A stretch of 64,000 nucleotides of DNA from Halobacillus faecis (GTDB lineage: Bacteria > Bacillota > Bacilli > Bacillales > Halobacillaceae): positions 40,484 to 104,483 of the forward strand of contig NZ_BJYD01000002.1 of NCBI RefSeq assembly GCF_007991335.1. The letters are read 5' to 3'. The notes below the pieces were generated by a model. It had not been told where the DNA came from. It did no database searches and saw only the letters and a list, made by a program, of their open reading frames with translations. The position numbers and the translations under genes were made by a program. Positions 47,277 to 55,492 of the stretch are shown one piece after another (position 1 is the first letter of the stretch; each line of letters opens with the position of its first letter).

Positions 47277-47289
47277 TCTGTGGTAACAT
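47260..47289 (+). promoter_or_regulatory. Promoter of the rplU operon, inside the end of rng
   Basis: A perfect TTGACA (47260-47265), an 18-base spacer and TAACAT (47284-47289) with an extended TG (TGGTAACAT). The -35 lies within the last codons of rng. Confidence 0.5.
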
Positions 47290-47295
47290 TGTTTT

Positions 47296-47395
47296 GTTAT
47301 TCTAGTAGCACTCCGTTGCTACAACCGCACAGAACAGGTTTTTAAACCGATTTCCGGTACCTGAATGGCGAGTCTGAGTATATTGAGGAGGTGCA
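47296..47395 (+). ncRNA. L21 ribosomal protein leader
   Basis: The leader shows the conserved features of the Firmicute L21 leader: a first hairpin (GTAGCA/TGCTAC near 47305-47323), then CCGCACAGAACAGG, GGTACCTG and TGGCGAGTCTGAG just before the rplU Shine-Dalgarno site. It probably mediates autoregulation by a product of the operon; this is inferred from the motif. Confidence 0.8.
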
Positions 47396-47398
47396 AGT

Positions 47399-47707
47399 AT
47401 GTACGCAATTATTGAAACTGGTGGTAAGCAGGTAAAAGTAGAGCAAGGCCAGGAGATCTATGTTGAAAAGATGGACGTAGAAGCTGGTGAATCTGTCACT
47501 TTTGACAAAGTTCTTTTCGTAGGTGGAGACAACACAAAAGTTGGTGCTCCTTACGTTGACGGTGCTTCTGTAACAGCTAAAGTTGAAAAACAAGGCCTTC
47601 AGAAGAAATTGACTGTCTTCAAATACAAGCCTAAAAAGAACTACAAGCGCAAACAAGGTCACCGTCAGCCGTACACGAAACTTGTCGTTGAAGCGATCAA
47701 CGCGTAA
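47399..47707 (+). CDS. rplU: 50S ribosomal protein L21
   Basis: L21 binds 23S rRNA domain V region in the large subunit. The 102-residue protein matches the family length and shows [17 protein letters not shown], and [19 protein letters not shown] near the C-terminus. It lies behind the L21 leader and GAGGAGGTG and begins the rplU-prp-rpmA operon. Confidence 0.98.
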   Translation: MYAIIETGGKQVKVEQGQEIYVEKMDVEAGESVTFDKVLFVGGDNTKVGAPYVDGASVTAKVEKQGLQKKLTVFKYKPKKNYKRKQGHRQPYTKLVVEAINA

Positions 47708-47719
47708 GGTTCGTATCGG

Positions 47720-48049
47720 ATGATACAAGTATCGATGTTTCGCTCACAAGGAGACATTACAGGCTTTGAAATCTCCGGACATGCGGAGAGTGGCCCTTAT
47801 GGTCATGATCTCGTCTGTGCAGCCGTATCAGCTGTATCGTTCGGTGCTGTCAATGCTGTTATAAGTCTTTGTGGATTTGAACCTGATGTCGAACAAGGTG
47901 GTGAAGGTGGTTATTTAAAAATCACTCTTCCCGAAGATTTGGATGAATTCGTTCATTCAAAAGCTCAAACCTTATTGGAAGGCATGCAGGTGTCCTTGGA
48001 AACGATTGAACAAGAATACGATCAATATATGAAAATATCCCAACGATAA
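47720..48049 (+). CDS. prp: ribosomal-processing cysteine protease Prp
   Basis: Prp removes the N-terminal extension of L27. The 109-residue protein has the catalytic His and Cys in the conserved GHAESGPYGHDLVCAAVSA segment. It is always encoded between rplU and rpmA in species with extended L27, as here (called ysxB in B. subtilis). Confidence 0.94.
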   Translation: MIQVSMFRSQGDITGFEISGHAESGPYGHDLVCAAVSAVSFGAVNAVISLCGFEPDVEQGGEGGYLKITLPEDLDEFVHSKAQTLLEGMQVSLETIEQEYDQYMKISQR

Positions 48050-48063
48050 GGAGGTGAAGACTC

Positions 48064-48354
48064 ATGCTACGTCTTGATTTGCAGTTTTTCGCCCAGAAGA
48101 AGGGTGTAGGTAGTACAAAAAACGGTCGTGACTCTGAGTCCAAACGTCTTGGAGCTAAACGTGCAGACGGACAACAAGCAACTGCTGGTTCCATCCTTTA
48201 CCGTCAACGCGGTACAAAGGTGTACCCTGGTGCGAACGTTGGCCGTGGTGGAGACGACACATTGTTCGCGAAAGTGGACGGTGTTGTTAAATTCGAACGT
48301 TACGGACGTAACCGTAAAAAAGTCAGCGTTTATCCTGTAGCACAGGAAGCGTAA
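48064..48354 (+). CDS. rpmA: 50S ribosomal protein L27
   Basis: L27 reaches the peptidyl-transferase centre. The 96-residue precursor has the Firmicute N-terminal extension [14 protein letters not shown], which Prp cleaves near FFA, followed by the conserved core [14 protein letters not shown] and [14 protein letters not shown]. It lies 14 bases after prp, with GGAGGTG upstream. Confidence 0.98.
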   Translation: MLRLDLQFFAQKKGVGSTKNGRDSESKRLGAKRADGQQATAGSILYRQRGTKVYPGANVGRGGDDTLFAKVDGVVKFERYGRNRKKVSVYPVAQEA

Positions 48355-48371
48355 GCGAATAGTCCATCAGC

Positions 48372-48415
48372 AAAAAAGCCGCGCTTTGCTTTTCGCATAA
48401 GCGCGGCTTTTTTAT
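48372..48415 (+). terminator. Terminator of the rplU-prp-rpmA operon
   Basis: A perfect 15-bp stem (48372-48386 with 48399-48413), GC-rich in the middle and A/T at the base. Confidence 0.9.
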
Positions 48416-48587
48416 ATCTTCAACTTCATTTTTCTATTCAGCAGGTTAAAAGGGATTTTTTTGTGGGGAAAGAGATTCACCAGTCCAAATGAACCCATGG
48501 ATGATTAGCGGGTTCACACTGACCTCCATTCACCTGCACAATCGTAACGGAACCTATACGTTAAGGTTTTTTGTTTCCTTGGATTTT

Positions 48588-48596
48588 TGCTATACT
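48588..48596 (+). promoter_or_regulatory. Extended -10 promoter of spo0B-obg
   Basis: TGCTATACT at 48588-48596 is a clean extended -10; no good -35 precedes it. Besides this and the rpmA terminator I see nothing in 48355-48632. Confidence 0.4.
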
Positions 48597-48632
48597 TTTT
48601 ATTATTATGGGTTGAACGAGGGAGCTGAAAGG

Positions 48633-49148
48633 ATGGAAGAAAAAGAAATCATTGAGCTGCTGAGACATAAGCGTCATGACTGGATGAATCAAATTCAATT
48701 GCTACAAGGATACGCTACCCTGGGAAAGCAGGATCGCTTGCTTGCACAAATGGAAGAAATTAAAGAAGAGGCAGAAGAAGAACGGAAATTATTGAACAGT
48801 GATGCTCTGAAATTTCCTTTGTGGCTGCTATCTTTTAATTGGGTACATAAAACCTACCGACTCCGGTATTTCATTAGGGGAGAAGTTGATTTATCCCGTC
48901 ATGATCCTACATTGTTGGCTTATGGAAAACGGATGATTGAAATCATGGATGGACATATTGGAAATGAAGAACTTTATGAAGGCACATGTACCATCTATGT
49001 AGGTGGTCAGGATACACTTGGGTTGAGCTGGGAGTGGGAAGGTCTGTTTCATGAGCCGGAACGTTTAAAAGAAACGCTCAATGAAGAAGGATTTATTGCA
49101 ACGATTTTTGACAGTAAAGAACTTTCTATTGAAATGACAATAGAATGA
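48633..49148 (+). CDS. spo0B: sporulation phosphotransferase Spo0B
   Basis: Spo0B passes phosphate from Spo0F to Spo0A in the sporulation phosphorelay. The 171-residue protein has the helical hairpin with phospho-His15 in HKRHDWMNQIQLLQGY, then a degenerate histidine-kinase-like domain. ATG 48633 matches the family; the long upstream extension of the frame crosses the promoter. It precedes obg, as in B. subtilis. Confidence 0.92.
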   Translation: MEEKEIIELLRHKRHDWMNQIQLLQGYATLGKQDRLLAQMEEIKEEAEEERKLLNSDALKFPLWLLSFNWVHKTYRLRYFIRGEVDLSRHDPTLLAYGKRMIEIMDGHIGNEELYEGTCTIYVGGQDTLGLSWEWEGLFHEPERLKETLNEEGFIATIFDSKELSIEMTIE

Positions 49149-49162
49149 AGAGGTGAATAGAC

Positions 49163-50446
49163 ATGTTTGTCGATCAGGTGAAAGTATTTGTAAAAGGTGG
49201 CGACGGTGGAAATGGCCTTGTGGCTTACCGTCGTGAAAAGTTCGTACCAAGAGGTGGACCTGCAGGTGGAGATGGTGGAAATGGCGGAGATGTCATTTTT
49301 GAAGTCGATGAAGGGCTCAATACGTTGATGGACTTCAGGTATCAACACCATTTTAAAGCGGCTAAAGGTGAGAATGGGATGAACCAGAAGCAGCATGGGA
49401 AGAACGCTGACCCATTAGTCGTCAGTGTTCCTCCTGGGACAACAGTGAAAGATGCGGCGACAGATAAAGTGATCGCTGATTTGACGGATCATAAACAAAG
49501 AGCGGTCATTGCTAAAGGTGGTCGCGGTGGAAGAGGGAACGCTCGCTTTGCTACAGCTAGAAATCCAGCTCCTGAAATTGCTGAAAATGGGGAACCAGGA
49601 GATGAACTTGATGTTGTTGTCGAACTAAAATTGTTGGCAGATGTAGGATTAGTCGGTTTTCCGAGTGTCGGTAAATCAACATTCTTATCCGTTGTAACCG
49701 CAGCGAAACCGAAGATTGCGGATTATCACTTCACTACTCTTTCTCCAAACCTTGGGGTTGTAGAAAGTCAGGACCATCGTAGTTTTGTGATGGCCGATCT
49801 TCCCGGACTTATCGAAGGAGCGCATGAAGGAGTCGGTCTTGGTCATCAATTCCTGCGGCATGTAGAACGGACACGTTTGCTGCTGCACGTTATTGATATG
49901 TCTGGAATGGAAGGCCGCGATCCTTATGAGGATTATGTAACGATCAATAATGAATTATCGTCTTATGATCAACGGTTGGAAAATCGTCCTCAAATCATTG
50001 TAGCGAATAAAATGGATATTCCTGATGCAAAAGACAATTTAGAATTGTTCAAGGAGCAGCTTGGCAATGATGACATTCCCATTTATTCCATTTCTACAGT
50101 TACACGGGACGGGCTGGATGAATTGTTGTATGCCGTAGCGGATAAACTGGATGAAATTCCGAAGCAGGAAGAACAGGTCGAAGAAGTGGATGAGCGGGTC
50201 ATCTACAAATTTGAAAAAGAGGAAGCGCCATTTAAGATTACCCGTGATGATGATGGTGCCTATGTCCTTTATGGGGAGAAGATTGAATCCCTGTTCAAAA
50301 GAACGGACTTTTCTCATGATCAATCCATCAACCGGTTTGCCCGTCAGATGCGGAGTATGGGTGTGGATGAAGCGCTCAGAAAACGTGGCGCGAAAGATGG
50401 CGACACGGTCAGATTAATGGATTATGAATTCGAGTTTGTCGATTAA
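49163..50446 (+). CDS. obg: GTPase Obg
   Basis: Obg is an essential GTPase of 50S assembly that also affects stress response and sporulation. The 427-residue protein has the glycine-rich Obg domain (1-158; [19 protein letters not shown]), a G domain (G1 [10 protein letters not shown]3 [10 protein letters not shown]4 NKMD) and the C-terminal OCT domain. It follows spo0B by 14 bases. Confidence 0.98.
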   Translation: MFVDQVKVFVKGGDGGNGLVAYRREKFVPRGGPAGGDGGNGGDVIFEVDEGLNTLMDFRYQHHFKAAKGENGMNQKQHGKNADPLVVSVPPGTTVKDAATDKVIADLTDHKQRAVIAKGGRGGRGNARFATARNPAPEIAENGEPGDELDVVVELKLLADVGLVGFPSVGKSTFLSVVTAAKPKIADYHFTTLSPNLGVVESQDHRSFVMADLPGLIEGAHEGVGLGHQFLRHVERTRLLLHVIDMSGMEGRDPYEDYVTINNELSSYDQRLENRPQIIVANKMDIPDAKDNLELFKEQLGNDDIPIYSISTVTRDGLDELLYAVADKLDEIPKQEEQVEEVDERVIYKFEKEEAPFKITRDDDGAYVLYGEKIESLFKRTDFSHDQSINRFARQMRSMGVDEALRKRGAKDGDTVRLMDYEFEFVD

Positions 50447-50461
50447 AGGGGAGGATTTTTC

Positions 50462-50911
50462 ATGGCGGATTACAATGAGAAATTTTATTTAGTCCGTAGC
50501 GACATTCTTCCTGAAGCTATGATGAAGACCATCGAGGCGAAAGAATTATTAGAGCGGGGGAAAGTAGAGTCCATTTTTGAGGCTGTCCAGCAAGTGGGCT
50601 TATCCCGCAGTGCTTTTTATAAATATAGAGATGCTGTTTTTCCTTTTCAGGCGATGGTCAAGGAACAGATGATTACATTGTTTTTCCATCTTGAAGATCG
50701 AAAAGGAACGTTGTCGAATTTATTAATGACGGTTGCTCAGTCGGGTTGTAATGTTTTGACCATTCATCAGACAATTCCTCTTCAAGGGAAAGCGAATGTG
50801 ACGCTTTCTTTGAATACTTCCGGAATGGAAGACAGCATAGAAAAACTGTTGCAGCAGTTGCACAAGTTAGATTTTGTAGATCGTGTAGAGATCTTAAGTA
50901 CGGGAGCTTAA
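50462..50911 (+). CDS. pheB: ACT-domain protein PheB
   Basis: The 149-residue protein has an N-terminal helix-turn-helix-like region ([21 protein letters not shown]) and a C-terminal ACT domain (about 70-145; [19 protein letters not shown]) that could bind phenylalanine or another amino acid. It is the UPF0735/PheB family, cotranscribed with pheA; a regulatory role is likely but its activity is not established. Confidence 0.92.
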   Translation: MADYNEKFYLVRSDILPEAMMKTIEAKELLERGKVESIFEAVQQVGLSRSAFYKYRDAVFPFQAMVKEQMITLFFHLEDRKGTLSNLLMTVAQSGCNVLTIHQTIPLQGKANVTLSLNTSGMEDSIEKLLQQLHKLDFVDRVEILSTGA

Positions 50912-50925
50912 TTGGAGGGGAAATC

Positions 50926-51792
50926 ATGACGGAACAACGGATTGGATATTTAGGACCAAAGGGTACGTTTACAAAAATGGCAGTGGATGCTTTGTTTGAA
51001 GGTGGAGAGTTCATCGGTTACGAAAACATTCCTGCTTGTCTGGACGCGGTAGAAGCAGGGGAGATCAGTACAGCCGTTGTCCCGATTGAAAATGCGATCG
51101 AAGGTTCCGTACATTTGACGGTCGATTACCTCGTGCATCACGTAAATCAATCGATTATTGCGGAGTTAACGGTCCCAATTAAACAACACCTCCTCGTCCA
51201 TCCGGATCATGAAGGGGAAATCATGAAAGTTTATTCTCATAGCCATGCCATTGCCCAGTGTCACCAGTATTTGCATACAAAGTACCCGGATGCTGAAGTT
51301 GAATATACAGCTTCGACAGGGAAAGCGGCAGAAATTGTAGCAAGTGAAGGTCCAGGTGTTGCTGCCATTGCCAATCATTTAGCGGCAGAGCAAAACGGGT
51401 TAGCATTTATGGATACAGACATCCATGATTATGACAATAACCATACGCGGTTTGCAGTCGTTCAAAAGGTACCGACCACTTTGAAAGTGAAGGACCACCC
51501 TGTCACGAAGCACAAAACGACGGTCATGGTAACATTACCGAAGGATTATGTCGGGGCCCTGCATCAAGTACTTGCGGCCTTTGCATGGAGAAAAATGAAC
51601 TTATCAAAAATTGAATCCAGGCCGCTGAAGACCGGTCTTGGTAACTACTTTTTCTTAATAGATGTTGATCAACCTTATGATCACGTGCTTTTTCCTGGCG
51701 TGCAGGCAGAACTTGAAGCGTTAGGTTGTCAGTTGAAGGTGCTCGGAACGTATCCGAGTTACCAGGTCGATGTTCCGGCCCCTGTGAAATAA
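50926..51792 (+). CDS. pheA: prephenate dehydratase
   Basis: PheA converts prephenate to phenylpyruvate in phenylalanine synthesis. The 288-residue protein has the catalytic PDT domain (YLGPKGTFT at the start, VVPIENAIEGSVH, and the active-site motif NHTRFAVV) and a C-terminal ACT domain with ESRPLKTGLGNYFF for feedback control. No chorismate-mutase domain is fused. A strong terminator follows. Confidence 0.97.
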   Translation: MTEQRIGYLGPKGTFTKMAVDALFEGGEFIGYENIPACLDAVEAGEISTAVVPIENAIEGSVHLTVDYLVHHVNQSIIAELTVPIKQHLLVHPDHEGEIMKVYSHSHAIAQCHQYLHTKYPDAEVEYTASTGKAAEIVASEGPGVAAIANHLAAEQNGLAFMDTDIHDYDNNHTRFAVVQKVPTTLKVKDHPVTKHKTTVMVTLPKDYVGALHQVLAAFAWRKMNLSKIESRPLKTGLGNYFFLIDVDQPYDHVLFPGVQAELEALGCQLKVLGTYPSYQVDVPAPVK

Positions 51793-51805
51793 GCTTGGCT
51801 TTCAT

Positions 51806-51850
51806 AACCCCTGAATCCCTTTGTTAATAGGGATTCAGGGGTTTGTTTAT
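51806..51850 (+). terminator. Terminator of the obg-pheBA unit
   Basis: A perfect 15-bp stem (51806-51820 with 51829-51843) followed by TTGTTTAT. Confidence 0.88.
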
Positions 51851-51882
51851 ATTTTTTATCAAATTATTATAGGCTTTTTCAT

Positions 51883-51910
51883 CAATGTTTTGGCTTGTGT
51901 TGCATAGAGT
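51883..51910 (+). promoter_or_regulatory. Candidate sigma-E promoter of safA
   Basis: CAATGTT (51883-51889), a 13-base spacer and CATAGAGT (51903-51910), close to CATACAnT. safA is sigma-E-dependent in B. subtilis. Confidence 0.4.
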
Positions 51911-51969
51911 GTTATGAAGCTATTATTGCCTTATTGTTTTTACAGAATTACAGGAAGGGAGTTGCAGAT

Positions 51970-53025
51970 GTGAGAATTCACATTGTACAAAAAGGAGATA
52001 CACTCTGGAACATTGCCAAGAAATACGGGGTCGACTTTGAACAGTTGAAATCCATGAATACCCAGCTTTCCAATCCTGATATGATTATGCCGGGTATGAA
52101 GATCAAAGTCCCTCAAGGTACGAAGCAAGTGAAAAAAGAAGCTCCTAAGAAAGAAGCCCCTAAACAGCAAGCACCAGCACCTAAGAAGGAAATGCCTTCT
52201 CAACCACCATATAAAGATACGACACCAAAGCCAATTCCTAAAATTAAAGAAGATGAGAAGAAGCCTGTAGCTAAAGGTGTTATGGAAAAACCGATGAAGC
52301 CGATGCAGCCTATAAACATGAATATGCCAATTACCATGCCGAGCATCGATCAGCAGATGCAAAATTATTATACAACTTTCCACCTCCCGCAAATGCCTAT
52401 GCCTCAACCGAAAGAAGAATCGCCGAAAGAAGCACTAAAAGAAGAAGTCAAAGGAGAAAAAATGGAGGAATTAAAGGGGATGAAGTCTCCGGAACAAGCT
52501 CCTATGGCTGAGCAGCCTTATTATCAGCCGATGCAGCCAATGCAGCAGCAACCTATGCAACAACCTATGCAGCAACCTATGCAGCCACAGTTGGTTCATA
52601 CAGACTATTATTGCTGCCCGCCGTATCCTGTGATGATGCCCATGCACATGCCGATGTACCAACAGCCAATGCCGATGCAGCAGCCCATGATGGGGGATGA
52701 ATCAAGCGATGATATGGTCCAAGGCGTGCAAGCAGGTGGAGACTGTGGGTGTGGAGGCGGACAGGGACAGCAACCATATGGGCCAATGATGGGACCATGG
52801 GGTCACTCTCCTTATGGTGCTCAACAGCCATGGGAGCAAGCGCCATATGGGGGTATGCAGCATCCAATGGGTTATGGACCGCAGCAACCTCCCCACATGG
52901 GTTGGGGGCAGCCACAGCAAGGCTTTGGTCAACCGAATCCACAACACATGGGACAGTGGGATCCACAGCAGATGGGCCAAGGTTATCAGCAGCCTTGGAG
53001 GGAAGATGATGTAGATGAAAGCTGA
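51970..53025 (+). CDS. safA: spore coat assembly protein SafA
   Basis: SafA is the inner-coat morphogenetic hub that binds cortex glycan and SpoVID. The 351-residue product has an N-terminal LysM domain (1-47; RIHIVQKGDTLWNIAKKYGV) and a Lys/Pro-rich linker. The C-terminal two-thirds is low-complexity, rich in Met, Gln, Pro and Gly, with repeats such as QQPMQQPMQQPMQ and a GDCGCGGG patch. GTG 51970 gives the family start, with GGAAGGGAG upstream. The last 11 bases overlap the next gene. Confidence 0.92.
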   Translation: MRIHIVQKGDTLWNIAKKYGVDFEQLKSMNTQLSNPDMIMPGMKIKVPQGTKQVKKEAPKKEAPKQQAPAPKKEMPSQPPYKDTTPKPIPKIKEDEKKPVAKGVMEKPMKPMQPINMNMPITMPSIDQQMQNYYTTFHLPQMPMPQPKEESPKEALKEEVKGEKMEELKGMKSPEQAPMAEQPYYQPMQPMQQQPMQQPMQQPMQPQLVHTDYYCCPPYPVMMPMHMPMYQQPMPMQQPMMGDESSDDMVQGVQAGGDCGCGGGQGQQPYGPMMGPWGHSPYGAQQPWEQAPYGGMQHPMGYGPQQPPHMGWGQPQQGFGQPNPQHMGQWDPQQMGQGYQQPWREDDVDES

Positions 53026-53974
53026 ACATCGAATGGGCGATTCATACACGGATCGCCTTTTTCAATGGATGCAAACGGAGGAAAAGCTTCCGATTGAATA
53101 TGAACAGACCATCAAACCGAAGGTGTATAAAGTAAAGTTTGAAGGGCAGCCCTTTATTTTGAAGGGATATCGCAGGTTTCATGTGATTGAAAAACAAGTG
53201 GAGTTTTTCGATCACTGGAATTATGCCTATAAAATAGCTGCAAGACCGTATCCTTTCTATGATCGTGTTTTTACCATCAGTAAATTAGGCTGTGACTGGG
53301 CATTATTTGAACGCGTGGAAGGAAGGCATGCAGATTTTAACCGGCATAAGGATCGAAAACAAGCGGTCCGTATTCTCCATCATTTTCATCGAACGACCAA
53401 GGGGATTGGAGTATTATCCATTCCTAAGGACCCATTGTATGTAAAATGGGAAAGGCGCTTAGAACAATTTGAAGAAACGAAAGATGTATTCACAGAATTA
53501 GGGAAGCGGGAAATGTTCCAGGAACTCCACACTTGCATGAGCAAGCGCTTGGAGGATTTTACGGATCATCCCTGGGGGGAAGTTGAGGAGAAGGCATGGG
53601 ACCGTCATGAATGGCTCCACGGTGACGTAGCCCATCATAATTTCATGGTGGATGCGGATAAGAATATAAAAATGATTGATTTTGACCTTTTGCATACAGG
53701 GCCGCGTTTATATGATCACATTCAATTGGCTCAACGTTTTTTACCATACCTTGAGCTTAGAAAATCTACACTGTTGCCATACTTCCCACATGTTACTGAC
53801 AAGGAAATCTGGTGGAAGGGGGTTCTCGTCCCTGCTGATCTTTTAAGGGAATGGCTATATGGATACCGTTTAAGCTTAAGAGAAGAAGCATCGATGCCCC
53901 GTCATATGAGAAAATTAGAAAAAGCATGGGAAAACCGGAAGAAGTTTGTCCGATATGCTGAGCATATGCTATGA
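53015..53974 (+). CDS. APH/CotS-like phosphotransferase-fold protein
   Basis: A 319-residue protein of the aminoglycoside-phosphotransferase-like (CotS/YsxE/YutH) group. Motifs seen: HGDVAHHNF (catalytic loop) and MIDFDLLHTG (metal Asp); the N-terminal lobe shows QPFILKGYRRFH with the likely ATP Lys. Members in Bacillus associate with spore coat. It overlaps safA, so co-expression in the mother cell is likely. It may stand in for ysxE, which is missing beside spoVID. Substrate unknown; a pseudokinase is not excluded. Confidence 0.8.
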   Translation: MKAEHRMGDSYTDRLFQWMQTEEKLPIEYEQTIKPKVYKVKFEGQPFILKGYRRFHVIEKQVEFFDHWNYAYKIAARPYPFYDRVFTISKLGCDWALFERVEGRHADFNRHKDRKQAVRILHHFHRTTKGIGVLSIPKDPLYVKWERRLEQFEETKDVFTELGKREMFQELHTCMSKRLEDFTDHPWGEVEEKAWDRHEWLHGDVAHHNFMVDADKNIKMIDFDLLHTGPRLYDHIQLAQRFLPYLELRKSTLLPYFPHVTDKEIWWKGVLVPADLLREWLYGYRLSLREEASMPRHMRKLEKAWENRKKFVRYAEHML

Positions 53975-54747
53975 TTAGGTATCATATGTGTGAAAGGATG
54001 AACAATCCGGTGGAACAAAAAGTTGAAAAAATCGTATCCTGGCTTCAGGAACAAGTCAAAGAAGCAAATGTAGAAGGTTTGGTCGTCGGGGTCAGTGGTG
54101 GAATCGATTCCGCTGTCGTTGCCAACCTGATAAAGAGAGCATTCCCCGATAACTCTTTGGGTGTCATCATGCCATGTAAAAGTCAATCCGATGACCAAGT
54201 GCATGCAAAAAACGTGGTGGAAGCATGCGATCTTCCAGTTATGACCGTTGATTTAACGGAAACACACAACGTCATGTTCCAAACAATTAAACAGCAATTG
54301 AATGATGCTGGTTCTTTCAAGGAGGAACAAGAAAAGTTAGCGGATGCTAATTTGAGAGCCCGCTTACGAATGAGTACTCTCTATACAATAGCAACCAACC
54401 ATAAATATTTAGTGGTCGGGACAGATAATGCAGCCGAATGGTACACCGGGTACTTCACGAAATTCGGGGATGGAGGCGTGGATCTCGTTCCTATTTCCAA
54501 CCTCACCAAAGGTGAAGTTCGAGAAATGGCTAAATATTTGGGTGTGCCTAATGAAGTTATCCATAAACAACCAAGTGCAGGGTTGTGGGAAGGGCAGACA
54601 GATGAGAACGAAATGGGCACGAGTTATGATATGATTGATCGTCACCTGAAAGGGGAAGAAATCCCTGAAGAAGACCGAAAGATTATTGAAGCGATGCACA
54701 AACGCTCTGCCCATAAACGTCAAATGCCTCCTGCTCCTCCGAAATAA
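53971..54747 (+). CDS. nadE: NH3-dependent NAD+ synthetase
   Basis: NadE amidates deamido-NAD to NAD with ATP and ammonia. The 258-residue protein has the PP-loop VGVSGGIDSAV, a second ATP-contact GTDNAAEWYTGYFTKFGDGG and KQPSAGLWEGQTDENEMG. No glutaminase domain is fused. Start is uncertain: ATG 53971 overlaps the previous stop (coupling), while ATG 53986 and 53998 give shorter forms. A hairpin follows that also covers the next Shine-Dalgarno site. Confidence 0.94.
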   Translation: MIRYHMCERMNNPVEQKVEKIVSWLQEQVKEANVEGLVVGVSGGIDSAVVANLIKRAFPDNSLGVIMPCKSQSDDQVHAKNVVEACDLPVMTVDLTETHNVMFQTIKQQLNDAGSFKEEQEKLADANLRARLRMSTLYTIATNHKYLVVGTDNAAEWYTGYFTKFGDGGVDLVPISNLTKGEVREMAKYLGVPNEVIHKQPSAGLWEGQTDENEMGTSYDMIDRHLKGEEIPEEDRKIIEAMHKRSAHKRQMPPAPPK

Positions 54748-54754
54748 GCTTGGC

Positions 54755-54818
54755 GAATATTGACAGACTAAAACATTCTTCTTGAACCCATAGTAAGGGT
54801 AAAAGGAGAATGTTTTTA
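54755..54818 (+). promoter_or_regulatory. Terminator hairpin that sequesters the downstream Shine-Dalgarno site
   Basis: A 14-bp stem (54770-54783 with 54803-54816, one G-U) with an inner ACCC/GGGT stem, followed by TTTTT into the next start. The right arm contains AAGGAG, the Shine-Dalgarno site of the lipoprotein gene. GAATATT at 54755-54761 fits a sigma-E -35 exactly, but the -10 (CATTCTTC at 54774, spacer 12) is poor. Transcripts that begin after the left arm would leave the site free. Confidence 0.6.
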
Positions 54819-55366
54819 TGTGGAAAATCGTTAGTATCCTTATGTTAACCTCGTTATTCATGTTTGCGTGTCAGGCGGATGAAACCGCGGAGCCGAAAGA
54901 AGATGAATCCTCCCCTTATCAGCCTCTTGGTTACGCACAAGATGGAGCCATTGAACGACGGGGGCAGATTCCTACAGGGAAAGACAGTTATTTCAAACGA
55001 ACAGCAGAAGAAGAGTTTAGAAATGCGAAATACAGCGAAACTAATCGTTCCCACGACAATGATTTCAATAATGAAGATGCCATGGCAGTTGTGGAGAAAG
55101 TTAATGAATTGAAAGAAATTACGATGGCTCAAGCCTATTCAACCGATGATCGTATGTATGTGGCAGTCATGATCAATCCATATGACCTCAGAGATAAGTC
55201 GATCCCGGAGAAAATAGAAGCTAAGGTAAAGCAAGTGACAGATAAAGATTTGATTGTCTATACGAATAACAATAGCTGGGATGAAATGAAAAACTTCAAC
55301 GCAAGAGAAAGGGAAGCACCTGACAAAATCAGGCAAAGATTTCAGAACTTCTTCAACCAAGAATAG
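54818..55366 (+). CDS. YhcN/YlaJ-family sporulation lipoprotein (CoxA-like)
   Basis: A 182-residue lipoprotein with signal peptide and lipobox FMFAC. After a charged linker comes a YhcN/YlaJ-like domain (about 85-180; DAMAVVEKVNELKEITMAQAY, MYVAVMINPYDL, KIEAKVKQVTDKDLIVYT). B. subtilis coxA, a spore-cortex protein of this family, sits at the same place between safA and yebC, so CoxA-like is the best guess. Its ribosome-binding site is buried in the upstream hairpin. Confidence 0.82.
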   Translation: MWKIVSILMLTSLFMFACQADETAEPKEDESSPYQPLGYAQDGAIERRGQIPTGKDSYFKRTAEEEFRNAKYSETNRSHDNDFNNEDAMAVVEKVNELKEITMAQAYSTDDRMYVAVMINPYDLRDKSIPEKIEAKVKQVTDKDLIVYTNNNSWDEMKNFNAREREAPDKIRQRFQNFFNQE

Positions 55367-55401
55367 GGGATAAGGTTCGCTTTCAAGAAAAATGGGGATT
55401 G

Positions 55402-55444
55402 TGATATATTAGAGAGTAGAGACCAATGCGTAAGTAAACTTACG
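55402..55444 (+). promoter_or_regulatory. Promoter and operator-like palindrome upstream of yebC
   Basis: An extended -10 TGATATATT (55402-55410) is followed by a perfect 16-base inverted repeat CGTAAGTAAACTTACG (55429-55444) near the expected transcription start, then a looser GTAAAGTTAC (55444-55453). The palindrome could be an operator for a dimeric repressor or a short hairpin. Confidence 0.45.
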
Positions 55445-55492
55445 TAAAGTTACATGAAACTATAAGATTTGTCAGGGAGAGGAGAATGTCCA

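Noticed and set aside
48489..48632. Upstream extension of the spo0B frame
   Set aside because: It crosses the likely promoter; the 171-residue form matches Spo0B.
52577..53049. Long antisense frames of 115 and 150 codons opposite safA
   Set aside because: They are shadows of the low-complexity Met/Gln/Pro repeats and are His/Leu-rich artefacts.
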